From the NCBI GenBank assembly GCA_963826105.1, contig CAWGWA010000011.1:1-64000 (forward strand): a stretch of 64,000 nucleotides of DNA, read 5' to 3'. Of the stretch, positions 20,348-30,542 are shown in pieces (the first letter of the stretch is position 1; each line of letters opens with the position of its first letter). Origin of the DNA: WHTI01 sp963826105. Its GTDB lineage: Bacteria; Actinomycetota; CADDZG01; WHSQ01. Made by a program: the position numbers and the translations under genes. The notes beneath the pieces were generated by a model. It saw only the letters and a list, made by a program, of their open reading frames with translations. It was not told where the DNA came from and ran no database searches.

Positions 20348-20351
<4 letters not shown>
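18909..20351 (+). CDS. mak: Maltokinase (Pep2/Mak)
   Basis: Phosphorylates maltose with ATP to maltose-1-phosphate, the GlgE substrate. 480 residues from GTG 18909, placed by AGGAGG at 18893-18898. The N-terminal cap holds ELAERRWFGDKERTI, the usual Mak cap signature. The kinase lobe carries VRIHGDYHLGQVL (catalytic HGD, near 330) and WMVIDFEGEP (metal-binding Asp, near 350), with EERRTKQSPLKDVAGMLRSF after it. The stop overlaps the glgB GTG by 4 nt. Confidence 0.93.
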
Positions 20352-22516
<2,165 letters not shown>

Positions 22517-22525
22517 ACTGCTTGG

Positions 22526-23710
22526 ATGTCGCGAGCCCTACCGGTCCAGATCAGGCGCGCCCTTATCGCCGTCCTGATCGCCCGGACGGCAGCCAACGCT
22601 GGTCTGCGGATCGTCTACCCGTTCCTCCCGGCTATCTCTCGCGGACTCGGCGTCTCCATCGGGGTTCTGTCCGGTCTCATCGCGCTTCGCAACTTCGGAG
22701 GTATAGCGGCACCTCTGTCAGCAAGGGTTTCGGAAACGATCGGGCGCCGCTCGATGATGATGTGGTCGATCGGCGCAGTGGCCGTCGGAACCGCGATCAC
22801 CGCGGCGGCGCCGGGCCTCTGGGTCGCCGGGGTCGGGATCGTGCTGGTGGGGCTGGCCAAGCCGGCCTTCGATGTCCCGATGCAAGGTTGGTTCGGCGAC
22901 CGGGTGCCTTACGAGCGACGTGGCCGGATCCTCGGTATCACTGAGCTCACCTGGTCGACCGCGCTTCTCATTACGGTTCCCATCTCTGGTTTCCTGATCG
23001 CCGCGACCTCGTGGAGGGCGCCGTTCATCCTGATCTCGGTGATGGCGATCGCGGGCACCATCGCCGTCTACGTGGGCATCGAGAACGACCGCCCCTCGCA
23101 CCGGGTGAAGAAGCCACTCGAGATGAACTCTGCGCGGGTGACGATCCTCGCTGTCACGCTCCTCTACAGCGTGGCCGCGGAGGTCGTCTTCATCGTCTAC
23201 GGCCAGTGGCTCGAGGACGACTTCGGCCTCAGCGTCGCCGCGATCGGTCTCTTCACGATCATCGTGGTCGGAGCGGAGCTCACCGGCGAGGGCATCACCG
23301 CGTGGATCTCCGATCGCGTGGGCCTCCACCGCATGGTTCTGCTGGGCCTGCTCGTTTCCGCAGTTTCCTATGCCGCCCTCGGCATCGTCGGCGGCACCAT
23401 CGCGATCGCGATCGTCGTGGTGATCACGTGGCTCGTCTCGTTCGAGATCACGATCTGCTCGACGATCCCGCTGGTGAGTGAACTCGCCACCGAATCGCGC
23501 GATCGCTTCCTGTCTTTGCTCGCGGTCCTCTTCTGCATGGGTCGCGTGATCGGAGCCCTGATCGCCCAGCCGATCTACTCCGCCGGCGGGATCGCAGCCT
23601 CGGGCTGGGCGGCCGCAGGCTGCTGCGTCGTCGCCACCCTGTTGCTCCTCAAGGTCCCCTCCCCCGACAGCCGTGGCCGCTCCCCCGGCCAAGTAGCCGT
23701 CATCGAATAG
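22526..23710 (+). CDS. MFS transporter
   Basis: 394 residues with about 12 hydrophobic helices. The cytoplasmic loop after helix 2 holds ARVSETIGRRSMM, the MFS motif A region, and a second copy-like loop is DRVGLHRMVLLG. Helix 1 is RRALIAVLIARTAANAGLRIVYPFLPAIS. The short 9-nt gap from glgB suggests it can be read through from the glucan transcript. Its substrate is not evident; sugar or drug efflux are both possible. Confidence 0.85.
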   Translation: MSRALPVQIRRALIAVLIARTAANAGLRIVYPFLPAISRGLGVSIGVLSGLIALRNFGGIAAPLSARVSETIGRRSMMMWSIGAVAVGTAITAAAPGLWVAGVGIVLVGLAKPAFDVPMQGWFGDRVPYERRGRILGITELTWSTALLITVPISGFLIAATSWRAPFILISVMAIAGTIAVYVGIENDRPSHRVKKPLEMNSARVTILAVTLLYSVAAEVVFIVYGQWLEDDFGLSVAAIGLFTIIVVGAELTGEGITAWISDRVGLHRMVLLGLLVSAVSYAALGIVGGTIAIAIVVVITWLVSFEITICSTIPLVSELATESRDRFLSLLAVLFCMGRVIGALIAQPIYSAGGIAASGWAAAGCCVVATLLLLKVPSPDSRGRSPGQVAVIE

Positions 23711-23713
23711 CCG

Positions 23714-25651
23714 TTAGTCGGAGGCGGCTTCTAGTTCGGCGGACGCGGCTTCCCATTCGGTTTCGAGCGCTGCGATGCGTTTCTTGGTCCGTTCGTAGTC
23801 GCGGCTGAGGGCTCCGATGTCTTCGCCTCGGGTGTAGGCCTCGGGATCGCCGAGAACGCCCTCGATGCGGCTCCGTTCCGTGGTTAGGCGGTCGAGCTTC
23901 GCCTCGATGGCTGAGACCTTGTCCCGGAACACCTTGGTCTTGGCGCGCTGCTCGGCCGCGATCTTGCGCTTCTCCTTGGCCGATAGCACCGGACCATCGG
24001 AGACCTCGGGAATAGAGACGGGTCCGGAAGTCGTCACCTCAGGCTCCCGGGTCTCGAGATAGCGCTCGTAGCCACTGTGGTGGACCTTCACCTTCCCGGC
24101 GACGACCTCGATGATGAGATCGGCAACCGATCGGATCAGGTGGCGGTCGTGGGTGATCAGGAGCATCGAGCCCGAGTACTCAACAAGGGCGTCCTCGAGA
24201 ACATCACGGCTCTGGATGTCGAGGTGGTTGGTCGGCTCATCGAGGCACAGCATGTTTGCCGGCGTGACCAGCATCTTCGCCAGTGCCAGGCGAGTGCGCT
24301 CGCCGCCGGAGAGCACCGCAACCTTCTTGTCGGAGTCGTCGCCGGAGAAGAGGAAGCGGCCCAGCAGGTCACGCGGCTTGATCTCGATCTTGGGAGGGAT
24401 CGCCCGGGCCAGTTCCTCGATGACCCGGTTCTTGGGGTCGAGCGCCTCGATCTGGTGCTGAGCGAAGTAAGCGAGGTTGACGTTATGGCCGAGCCTCCGC
24501 TCGCCGGCGGTCGGTTCGAGCGCGCCGGCGACGAGCTTGAGGAGCGTCGACTTGCCGGCGCCGTTAGGACCGACGAGCGCGACCTTCTGTCCCCTCTCGA
24601 TCACGAGGTCGAGATTCTCGTAGACGTTCGGTGCGCCCGGCGAGTACGCGAACGAGATGCCGTCGAGGACCACGACGTCCCGGCCCGAGCGAGGAGGTGT
24701 TGGGAAGCGAAGCCCCATCGCTTTGCGCGCGCGGCCGGGACCATCGCTCCCCTGATCCATCCGCTCGAGCATCTTGATGCGGCTCTGGACCTGCTTCGCT
24801 TTGGACGCCTTGTAGCGAAAACGGTCGATGAACGCTTGGGTCTCGGCCACCTTCTTAGAACGGTTGCGGTTCTCGGCCTCCGCTTGTTCCATCCGTAGAG
24901 CGCGCTGCTCGACGAAGTCACCGTAGCCACCCGTGTAAGAAACGAGCTGGGCGTTGTCGATCTCCACCACGCGCGTTGCGATGCCCTCGATGAAGTCACG
25001 GTCGTGCGAGATCAACAGGACGCAGCCCTCGTAGCTCTTGAGGAATCCTTCGAGCCACTCGACCGAGTTGACGTCGAGGTGGTTGGTCGGCTCGTCGAGC
25101 ATCAGGATGTCCGGCCCCGAGAGCAGGAGCTTGGCCAGTGCGACCCGCATCAACCAGCCACCGGACAGCGCATCGGTAGGGCGAGAGTGATCGGCATCGG
25201 TGAATCCGAGCCCGGCCATGATCCGCTTGGCCTCGGCCTCGAGCGAATAACCACCGAGGGACTCGAAACGATGCTGGAGGCGTCCGTACTCCTCGATCAG
25301 GTCATCCTGCTCAGGGCCCGCCGGGGTCTCGGCGATCTCGTGACCGAGGACCTCGAGGCGGTGACCTGCCTGGGTCGCCTCGGAGCCGACGCTCAACACC
25401 TCCTCTAGCACTGAACGACCCCTCAGGGCATCGGTTTCCTGCTCGAGATATCCCACGATCGCTCCGGCGAGGACCTTCACGACCCCCTCGTCGGGGGCCT
25501 GCTGCCCGGCGATCATCTCGAGCAGGGTCGTCTTGCCGGTCCCATTCGGTCCCACGATCGCCACCCGGTCCCGGGCCGCGACGAAGAGCTCGGCGCCGGA
25601 GAACAGGTCGCGCGAGCCAAACCCCTTAGTGAGACCGGAGACGGTGATCAT
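23714..25651 (-). CDS. ABC-F family ATP-binding protein
   Basis: 645 residues with two ABC domains and no membrane segments, the ABC-F layout of ribosome-associated translation factors. First domain: GPNGTGKTTLLEMI Walker A, LSGGWLMRVALAKLL signature, DILMLDEPTNHLD Walker B. A charged linker (ENRNRSKKVAETQAFIDRFRYKASKAKQ) forms the interdomain arm. Second domain: GPNGAGKSTLLKLV, LSGGERTRLALAKML, MLCLDEPTNHLD. A C-terminal coiled coil covers about residues 555-645. It is closest in layout to Uup/EttA-like proteins. It is divergent from mscL across 64 bp. Confidence 0.92.
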   Translation of the reverse strand: MITVSGLTKGFGSRDLFSGAELFVAARDRVAIVGPNGTGKTTLLEMIAGQQAPDEGVVKVLAGAIVGYLEQETDALRGRSVLEEVLSVGSEATQAGHRLEVLGHEIAETPAGPEQDDLIEEYGRLQHRFESLGGYSLEAEAKRIMAGLGFTDADHSRPTDALSGGWLMRVALAKLLLSGPDILMLDEPTNHLDVNSVEWLEGFLKSYEGCVLLISHDRDFIEGIATRVVEIDNAQLVSYTGGYGDFVEQRALRMEQAEAENRNRSKKVAETQAFIDRFRYKASKAKQVQSRIKMLERMDQGSDGPGRARKAMGLRFPTPPRSGRDVVVLDGISFAYSPGAPNVYENLDLVIERGQKVALVGPNGAGKSTLLKLVAGALEPTAGERRLGHNVNLAYFAQHQIEALDPKNRVIEELARAIPPKIEIKPRDLLGRFLFSGDDSDKKVAVLSGGERTRLALAKMLVTPANMLCLDEPTNHLDIQSRDVLEDALVEYSGSMLLITHDRHLIRSVADLIIEVVAGKVKVHHSGYERYLETREPEVTTSGPVSIPEVSDGPVLSAKEKRKIAAEQRAKTKVFRDKVSAIEAKLDRLTTERSRIEGVLGDPEAYTRGEDIGALSRDYERTKKRIAALETEWEAASAELEAASD

Positions 25652-25715
25652 CTGCCCGAGGATAGAAGAGGATGGACCCCTACCTGGTCGTATGCCGGAC
25701 AGTCAGGAGGCCCCG

Positions 25716-26135
25716 ATGAAGAAACTCCTCGCCGAATTCAAAGCTTTCGCCTTCAAGGGCAACGTCGTCGAACTCGCCGTGGCGGTCATCCTTGGTCTGG
25801 CCTTCAACACCGTCGTACAGTCATTGACGAACGACGTGCTGATGAACGTCGTGGCCGGCATCTTCGGGCAGCCGGAGTTCTCCGCCCTCTCCTTCGGACT
25901 CGGTGATGCCACGGTCCACTACGGAGCGTTCCTCAACACGGTGGTGAACTTCCTCTTGGTTGCGGCGGTGTTGTTCTTCGTTATCAAGGCGATCAACAAA
26001 GCGCTCCGCCCCCGGGGAGCACCCGAGGAGGCACCGTCGACCAGGGAATGTCCCTACTGCAAGAGCGTGATCCCGATCACGGCAACCCGTTGCAGCGCGT
26101 GCACGAGCGAAGTGGAGCCGCTCGCGCCGAGATAA
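25716..26135 (+). CDS. mscL: Large-conductance mechanosensitive channel MscL with C-terminal zinc ribbon
   Basis: 139 residues from ATG 25716, with AGGAGG at 25705-25710. MKKLLAEFKAFAFKGNVVELAVAVILGLAFNTVVQSL is the amphipathic N-helix and TM1 of MscL. NTVVNFLLVAAVLFFVIKAINK is TM2. Instead of the usual cytoplasmic helix alone, the tail carries CPYCKSVIPITATRCSACTSEV, a four-cysteine zinc ribbon. The channel opens under membrane tension to release solutes on hypo-osmotic shock. The first segment is fully diagnostic; the role of the ribbon is unknown. Confidence 0.93.
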   Translation: MKKLLAEFKAFAFKGNVVELAVAVILGLAFNTVVQSLTNDVLMNVVAGIFGQPEFSALSFGLGDATVHYGAFLNTVVNFLLVAAVLFFVIKAINKALRPRGAPEEAPSTRECPYCKSVIPITATRCSACTSEVEPLAPR

Positions 26136-26906
26136 CTAGGAGCCGGTGAACTTCGCGTCGCGCTTCTCCATGAAGGCGGAGATCGCCTCGGCGAAGTCGG
26201 ACGTTGCAAACATCTCCTTCTGAGCGCGGGCCTCGCCGTCCATGCCGTCATCGAGTGAGACCCGTCCGGCGAGGTCGACCAGTTCCTTGACCCGGCGGGC
26301 CGCAAGCGGGGGCCCGGACGCGATCGCATCGGCGAGTTCGTCGGTCGCGCTCTCGAGTTCGTCGGCGGGAACCACGACCTCGGCCAGACGGCGGCGATGA
26401 GCCTCGAGCCCATCGATGCGCTCCCCGAGCCAGATCATCTTCTTGGCGAGCGCGGGACCGACCAGCAGAGGCAACCTCTGGGTCCCTCCCAGATCGGGTA
26501 CGAGACCGAAGCGGCGCTCGAGGATGCCGAGGGAAGCGTCCTCGGCCACGACGCGCAGGTCGCATGCCAGGGCGAGCTGGAGTCCGGCCCCCAGCGCGTG
26601 CCCGTGAACCCGAGCGATCGTCGGCATCGCGAGCGAGGCAAGTCTCCTGAACCCGGACTGCGCTTCGGCGATCATCTGATCCGGGTCGCCGCTCAGGGTT
26701 CCGAACGATGACGTGTCGATGCCGCTACAGAACGACCTTCCGGCCCCCGAAACGACGACCACACGCACATCATCGTGAGCGGCGATCTCGTCCGCGGCGG
26801 AAGCAAGACCTTCGAAGATCTCCCAGTTCATAGCATTGAGGACGTCGGGTCGCGACAGCACAAGATCAGCCCGGTGACCCGTGTAGGTGACTTCAACCGC
26901 CGGCAA
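26136..26906 (-). CDS. Enoyl-CoA hydratase/isomerase family protein
   Basis: 256 residues of crotonase fold. It has VVSGAGRSFCSGIDTSSF (first oxyanion-hole region), HGHALGAGLQLALACDLRVVAEDASLGI (second oxyanion hole) and the following FGLVPDLGGTQRLPLLVG. A Glu expected in the second catalytic position is replaced around PDLGGTQ by Asp, so the exact reaction is uncertain. It is the last of three genes on this strand, 14 nt after the R2lox-SCP2 gene, consistent with lipid metabolism. Confidence 0.88.
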   Translation of the reverse strand: MPAVEVTYTGHRADLVLSRPDVLNAMNWEIFEGLASAADEIAAHDDVRVVVVSGAGRSFCSGIDTSSFGTLSGDPDQMIAEAQSGFRRLASLAMPTIARVHGHALGAGLQLALACDLRVVAEDASLGILERRFGLVPDLGGTQRLPLLVGPALAKKMIWLGERIDGLEAHRRRLAEVVVPADELESATDELADAIASGPPLAARRVKELVDLAGRVSLDDGMDGEARAQKEMFATSDFAEAISAFMEKRDAKFTGS

Positions 26907-26920
26907 GAGGTTCTCCGATC

Positions 26921-28192
26921 TCAGAAGACGAACAGCTTAGGCAACTTCGCCCGCGATGACAGCGAGCCGTGGACCTTGAGCTTCCGCGTGAGGAGCGCCC
27001 TGCGCGGATCCATGCGATTCACCGAGATCTTCGCCCAATCGCCGGCGGTCGACTGCAGGGTGAGCGCCGGGTTGAGGGCCGCTCCTGAGCGAGCTTCGGC
27101 GTGTCCGTTGGTCACTTCGACGTGCCATGTCTCGGCATCGGTGAGGTCGAACTCGATCGGGCCGCCGAGAGAGCGCGCAACGTCCAGGTCGACCATGCTG
27201 GTGAGCCCGTCGAACAGGATCCCAAGGGCCTCCGGGCTGACTTCCGGCTCCCGCTTTTCGTCGCCGAGGATCCCGCAGCGGATCAACACCCACATCCTGC
27301 GGGCCCGCTCGTCGTAGGGATACGAAGAGTCGTCGCGGGAGAGCAAAGAGATCTCGCTCGGATCGATCCCGATCCGGTTCAGTTTGGTCTCAAAGGACCG
27401 GAGCCCGAACGCGTAGATCTCCTCGAGCGTGAAATCGAAGCATTCTGCATAGGAAGGATCGAGGTTCGGGGGCACGAACACGCCAACCGCCCAAGGCAGC
27501 ACGCGATCGAACATCTCGATCGCCGCGCTGCGACACTCCGGCGACGATGCCACGAGTTCACCGAGGAACGCGATGCCGAAGGCAACGTGACGCGACTCGT
27601 CTCGCGACACGTTGGTGATCCCCTCCGAGAAAGCGGGGAGGATCTCCATCTTCTCGACGTACCGCTGAATGAAGTGCTGCCCGGGGATCGCCAGCATCCC
27701 TTCGACCACCACGTGGTACAGAGCGACGGACTGGGCGAGGAGTGCGCGGTCGTTGGGCTTCTTCCTCAGAGCATCGGTGACGCGGTCGAGCTCATCGAAG
27801 ATCTGGCGGAAGCCCCACGTAACGAGCCCGTCGACGGCCGACAAGGTGGTGTCGATGTCGGTCCCCTGCCCCGCCACCTCTCGCATGAAGCGATCGAAGA
27901 AGACGTGATGGCGCGCCTCGTCAACGATCTGAGTGGTCAAGAAGATCTTCTGGTCGTGGGTCGGGGCCGCGTCGAGCACCGGAGAGAGCGTGCGTGCAAC
28001 GGCTTCCTCGCCGATGAGGAACATCGCGTAGTTCCAAAGGGCGGCCTCTCGCTGCCGATCGGTAAGCCTCTCGTCCCAGTGCTTGGCATCGGTCGAGAAA
28101 TCGAGGCTGGTGGCACTCCAACCGTTCTCCTCCCACAGCCGGTACAGGCGCTTGTAGGAGATGACCTCGCTGCGTTCAGATTCAAGCGTCAT
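26921..28192 (-). CDS. R2-like ligand-binding oxidase (R2lox) fused to an SCP2 sterol-carrier domain
   Basis: 423 residues starting MTLESERSEVISYK, placed by a GAGGAG site upstream. Residues about 10-290 are a ferritin-like R2 fold. All six metal ligands are visible: E62 (GEEAV), E92 and H95 (VDEARHH), E164 (VVVEGM), E199 and H202 (RDESRHV). The V65 and Y159 spacing equals that of the Val-Tyr ether crosslink known in R2lox proteins. Residues about 310-423 look like an SCP2-like lipid-binding domain (DLTDAETWHVEVTNG, LTLQSTAGDWAKISVNRMDPRRALLTRKLKVHG). R2lox binds a fatty-acid-like ligand at an Mn/Fe site. The start overlaps the NfeD-like gene by 11 nt. Confidence 0.82.
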   Translation of the reverse strand: MTLESERSEVISYKRLYRLWEENGWSATSLDFSTDAKHWDERLTDRQREAALWNYAMFLIGEEAVARTLSPVLDAAPTHDQKIFLTTQIVDEARHHVFFDRFMREVAGQGTDIDTTLSAVDGLVTWGFRQIFDELDRVTDALRKKPNDRALLAQSVALYHVVVEGMLAIPGQHFIQRYVEKMEILPAFSEGITNVSRDESRHVAFGIAFLGELVASSPECRSAAIEMFDRVLPWAVGVFVPPNLDPSYAECFDFTLEEIYAFGLRSFETKLNRIGIDPSEISLLSRDDSSYPYDERARRMWVLIRCGILGDEKREPEVSPEALGILFDGLTSMVDLDVARSLGGPIEFDLTDAETWHVEVTNGHAEARSGAALNPALTLQSTAGDWAKISVNRMDPRRALLTRKLKVHGSLSSRAKLPKLFVF

Positions 28193-28721
28193 CCAAGATC
28201 TCCTCTCCAGAACGGGTGATCTTCCTCGAGACGCGCAGTTCGCCGCCGACGACACCGTCGATAACAACCTTGACCTCACGCTCGATGTCCTCGTCACTGG
28301 AAGCATCGAGTGATCTGGTCATGCCCGCGTACTGGACCGTCACCTGACCGACCTTACCCGCAGGTATGCCGGAGGAGACAACCGCCGTCATCCCGACCAG
28401 CTTGGCGCGGTCGAAGGACTCCCGTTCCTCGGCCCGCTCGATCGTCTTGATCCCCCACCAGGCAAGCGCCCCGAGCAGCACGAGCCAAAGAGCGGCCGCC
28501 ATAAGCGTTCCGGACGTCCGTGCGTCGAGGACGAGGGAGGCGAAGAGCCCACCGGCACCGAAGCCCGCCAGGGCAACCGACGCCACCGGTCTGAACGAGG
28601 GCGCGGCGTCGTCGCTCGAGCGAGCCTCGATCGGTGCGGTGAGCACCAGCACGGTAGCGATCAGCCCGACGAAGAACACCGCGGCGTACAGGATCTCGAT
28701 CTTCATGTGGTCATCCATCAT
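28182..28721 (-). CDS. NfeD-like membrane protein
   Basis: 179 residues from ATG 28721 (a second ATG lies at 28706). Hydrophobic segments are ILYAAVFFVGLIATVLVLTAP, VASVALAGFGAGGLFASLVLD and TLMAAALWLVLLGALAWWG. The C-terminal soluble part (GMTAVVSSGIPAGKVGQVTV to GGELRVSRKI) resembles the OB-fold of NfeD proteins, including the glycine-rich GxxGxV pattern. It overlaps the R2lox-SCP2 gene by 11 nt and probably leads that transcript. NfeD proteins often pair with SPFH proteins or proteases, but none is present here. Confidence 0.6.
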   Translation of the reverse strand: MMDDHMKIEILYAAVFFVGLIATVLVLTAPIEARSSDDAAPSFRPVASVALAGFGAGGLFASLVLDARTSGTLMAAALWLVLLGALAWWGIKTIERAEERESFDRAKLVGMTAVVSSGIPAGKVGQVTVQYAGMTRSLDASSDEDIEREVKVVIDGVVGGELRVSRKITRSGEEILDDA

Positions 28722-28769
28722 AGGAGCGTCACCGCCCGGGGCCGAGAGCGCCGGGACTACACTTCCCGA

Positions 28770-29627
28770 GTGAGATTCGGGATCGTTTTCGCCAATGCCG
28801 GGCTCGGGACTCTTCCCGAGCATGCTGCTGGACTCGCACAGATCGCCGAAGCCAACGGCTTCGAGTCGTTGTGGACGGTCGAACACGTCGTGGTGCCCGC
28901 AGGGTATGAGTCGTCCTACCCCTACTCGAGCAGCGGACGGATGCCGGGCGGAGAAGACGTCCCCATCCCCGACCCGCTCATCTGGCTGTCGTTCGTGGCC
29001 GCTCACACGAAAACGATCACCTTGGGAACCGGCATCCTCATCCTCCCGCAGCGGAACCCGCTCGTTCTCGCCAAGGCCGCGGCGACCCTCGACGTCCTGT
29101 CGAACGGCCGACTGGAACTAGGGGTAGGAGTCGGCTGGCTACAAGAGGAGTTCGACGCTCTCGGGGTGCCGTTCGAAGAGCGCGGCGCCCGGACGGACGA
29201 ATACATCGAGGCCCTCAGGGTGCTGTGGCGCGAACCCGAACCGACCTTCAGCGGACGGTTCGTTTCATTCGAGAAGGCGAAGTCCTATCCGAAGCCCGTC
29301 TCCGCAGACGGGATCCCGATCGTGATCGGGGGGCACAGCAAGGCATCGGCCCGTCGCGCCGGTCGCTTGGGCGATGGCTTCTTTCCGGCGTCGATCACTC
29401 CAGAGAAACTCGAGCCCTTGATCGAGGAGATGAACCGTGCCGCGACCGAAGCGGGCCGTGATCCAGCCGCCATCGAGATCACGTGCGGTGGCGTATCTGA
29501 TCCCGAAGGTGTGCGTCGCTTCGCCGACATGGGGGTGACCAGGATCGTGATCCCACCTCCGGCGTGGGATCTCGAAGGCCTGAAGGAAGGGCTCGGCCGC
29601 TTCTCAAAGGACGTCATCGAGGCATGA
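28770..29627 (+). CDS. F420-dependent LLM-class oxidoreductase
   Basis: 285 residues from GTG 28770, beginning VRFGIVFANAGLGTLPEHAAG, the usual luciferase-like start. FESLWTVEHVVVP, TKTITLGTGILILPQRNPLVLAKAAATLDVLSNGRLELGVGVGWLQEEFDALG and IPIVIGGHSKASARRAGRLGDGFFP are the family core motifs. The set resembles the TIGR03619-type F420 subgroup. Such enzymes move hydride between F420H2 and an organic substrate, which is unknown here. The stop overlaps the next gene's start (ATGA). Confidence 0.88.
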   Translation: MRFGIVFANAGLGTLPEHAAGLAQIAEANGFESLWTVEHVVVPAGYESSYPYSSSGRMPGGEDVPIPDPLIWLSFVAAHTKTITLGTGILILPQRNPLVLAKAAATLDVLSNGRLELGVGVGWLQEEFDALGVPFEERGARTDEYIEALRVLWREPEPTFSGRFVSFEKAKSYPKPVSADGIPIVIGGHSKASARRAGRLGDGFFPASITPEKLEPLIEEMNRAATEAGRDPAAIEITCGGVSDPEGVRRFADMGVTRIVIPPPAWDLEGLKEGLGRFSKDVIEA

Positions 29628-30527
29628 GGCGCCACCCGCTCGTCACCGGCGCCGCCGGCGCCCTGGTGATCGCGTTCTCCGCGCCGCTGGTTCGTCTCGC
29701 GGACGTGACTCCCACCACGGCAGCGTTCTACCGGTGCGCCTACGCCCTCCCCGCGTTGGGCATCCTCGCACTCCGTGAACGCGACCGGTTCGGTCTTCGT
29801 CCGATCGGGCAACGCCGGCTCGCGTGGATCGCCGGCGCTTTCTTTGCACTCGACCTCATCTTCTGGCACCACGCGATCAACGAGGTCGGCGCCGGGCTCG
29901 CGACCGTGTTGGGGAACCTCCAGATCGTCTTCGTGGCACTGCTCGCTTGGGCGATCCTGAAGGAACGTCCCGGAACGCGCGTCTTCATCGCGATGCCGCT
30001 TTCTTTGGGAGGGGTCGTGTTGATCTCCGGAGCGCTGGGGGCCGGAGCGTACGGCCGCAACCCGGCTCTCGGAGTCCTCTTCGGCACGCTGACGGCCCTG
30101 TCGTATTCGGGCTTCCTCCTGATCTTGCGGGGAGGCAACAAAGACATCCGCAGGCCGGCCGGACCGCTGTTCGATGCGACCCTTGCCGGCGCGGTCGGCA
30201 TCCTCGTGATCGGCGCCGCACTCGGCGATCTGGACCTGGCCCCCACGTGGCCGGCGCATGGGTGGCTGATCCTCTTGGCCCTCAGTTCTCAGGTGCTCGG
30301 GTGGATACTGATATCGATGTCACTCCCGCGGCTCCCGGCGGCGGTCACATCGGTCGTCCTCACCCTTCAGCCGGTGGGATCCGTCGGTCTCGGCATCATC
30401 ATGTTCGACGAAGATCCTTCACTCAGTCAGTTCTTCGGCGTCGCGCTCGATCCTCTCCGGACTCGTCGCGATGGCGTTGCGCCGAAGGTCGTCGAGAGAG
30501 GTCGACGCCCCACCCTCAGGTGGCTAG
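29624..30527 (+). CDS. EamA/DMT-family permease, frameshift near the end
   Basis: About 300 residues with ten hydrophobic helices in two EamA repeats: LVIAFSAPLVRLADVTPTTAAFYRC with NLQIVFVALLAWAILKERPG, and LGVLFGTLTALSYSGFLLIL with VVLTLQPVGSVGLGIIMF. The ATG at 29624 overlaps the LLM stop. Near 30448 one extra base breaks the frame: after SQFFGVAL the other frame gives ILSGLVAMALRRRSSREV and stops at 30527, completing a normal last helix. DMT permeases export small metabolites; the substrate is unknown. Confidence 0.85.
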
Positions 30528-30542
30528 CGCCGCGCTGGGACC

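Noticed and set aside
22718..23692. 324-residue Asp/Arg-rich open frame on the minus strand
   Set aside because: Antisense to the MFS gene; the composition reflects hydrophobic codons read in reverse.
27101..28219. 372-residue open frame on the plus strand
   Set aside because: Exactly antisense to the R2lox-SCP2 gene, whose metal-ligand motifs are intact; low-complexity composition.
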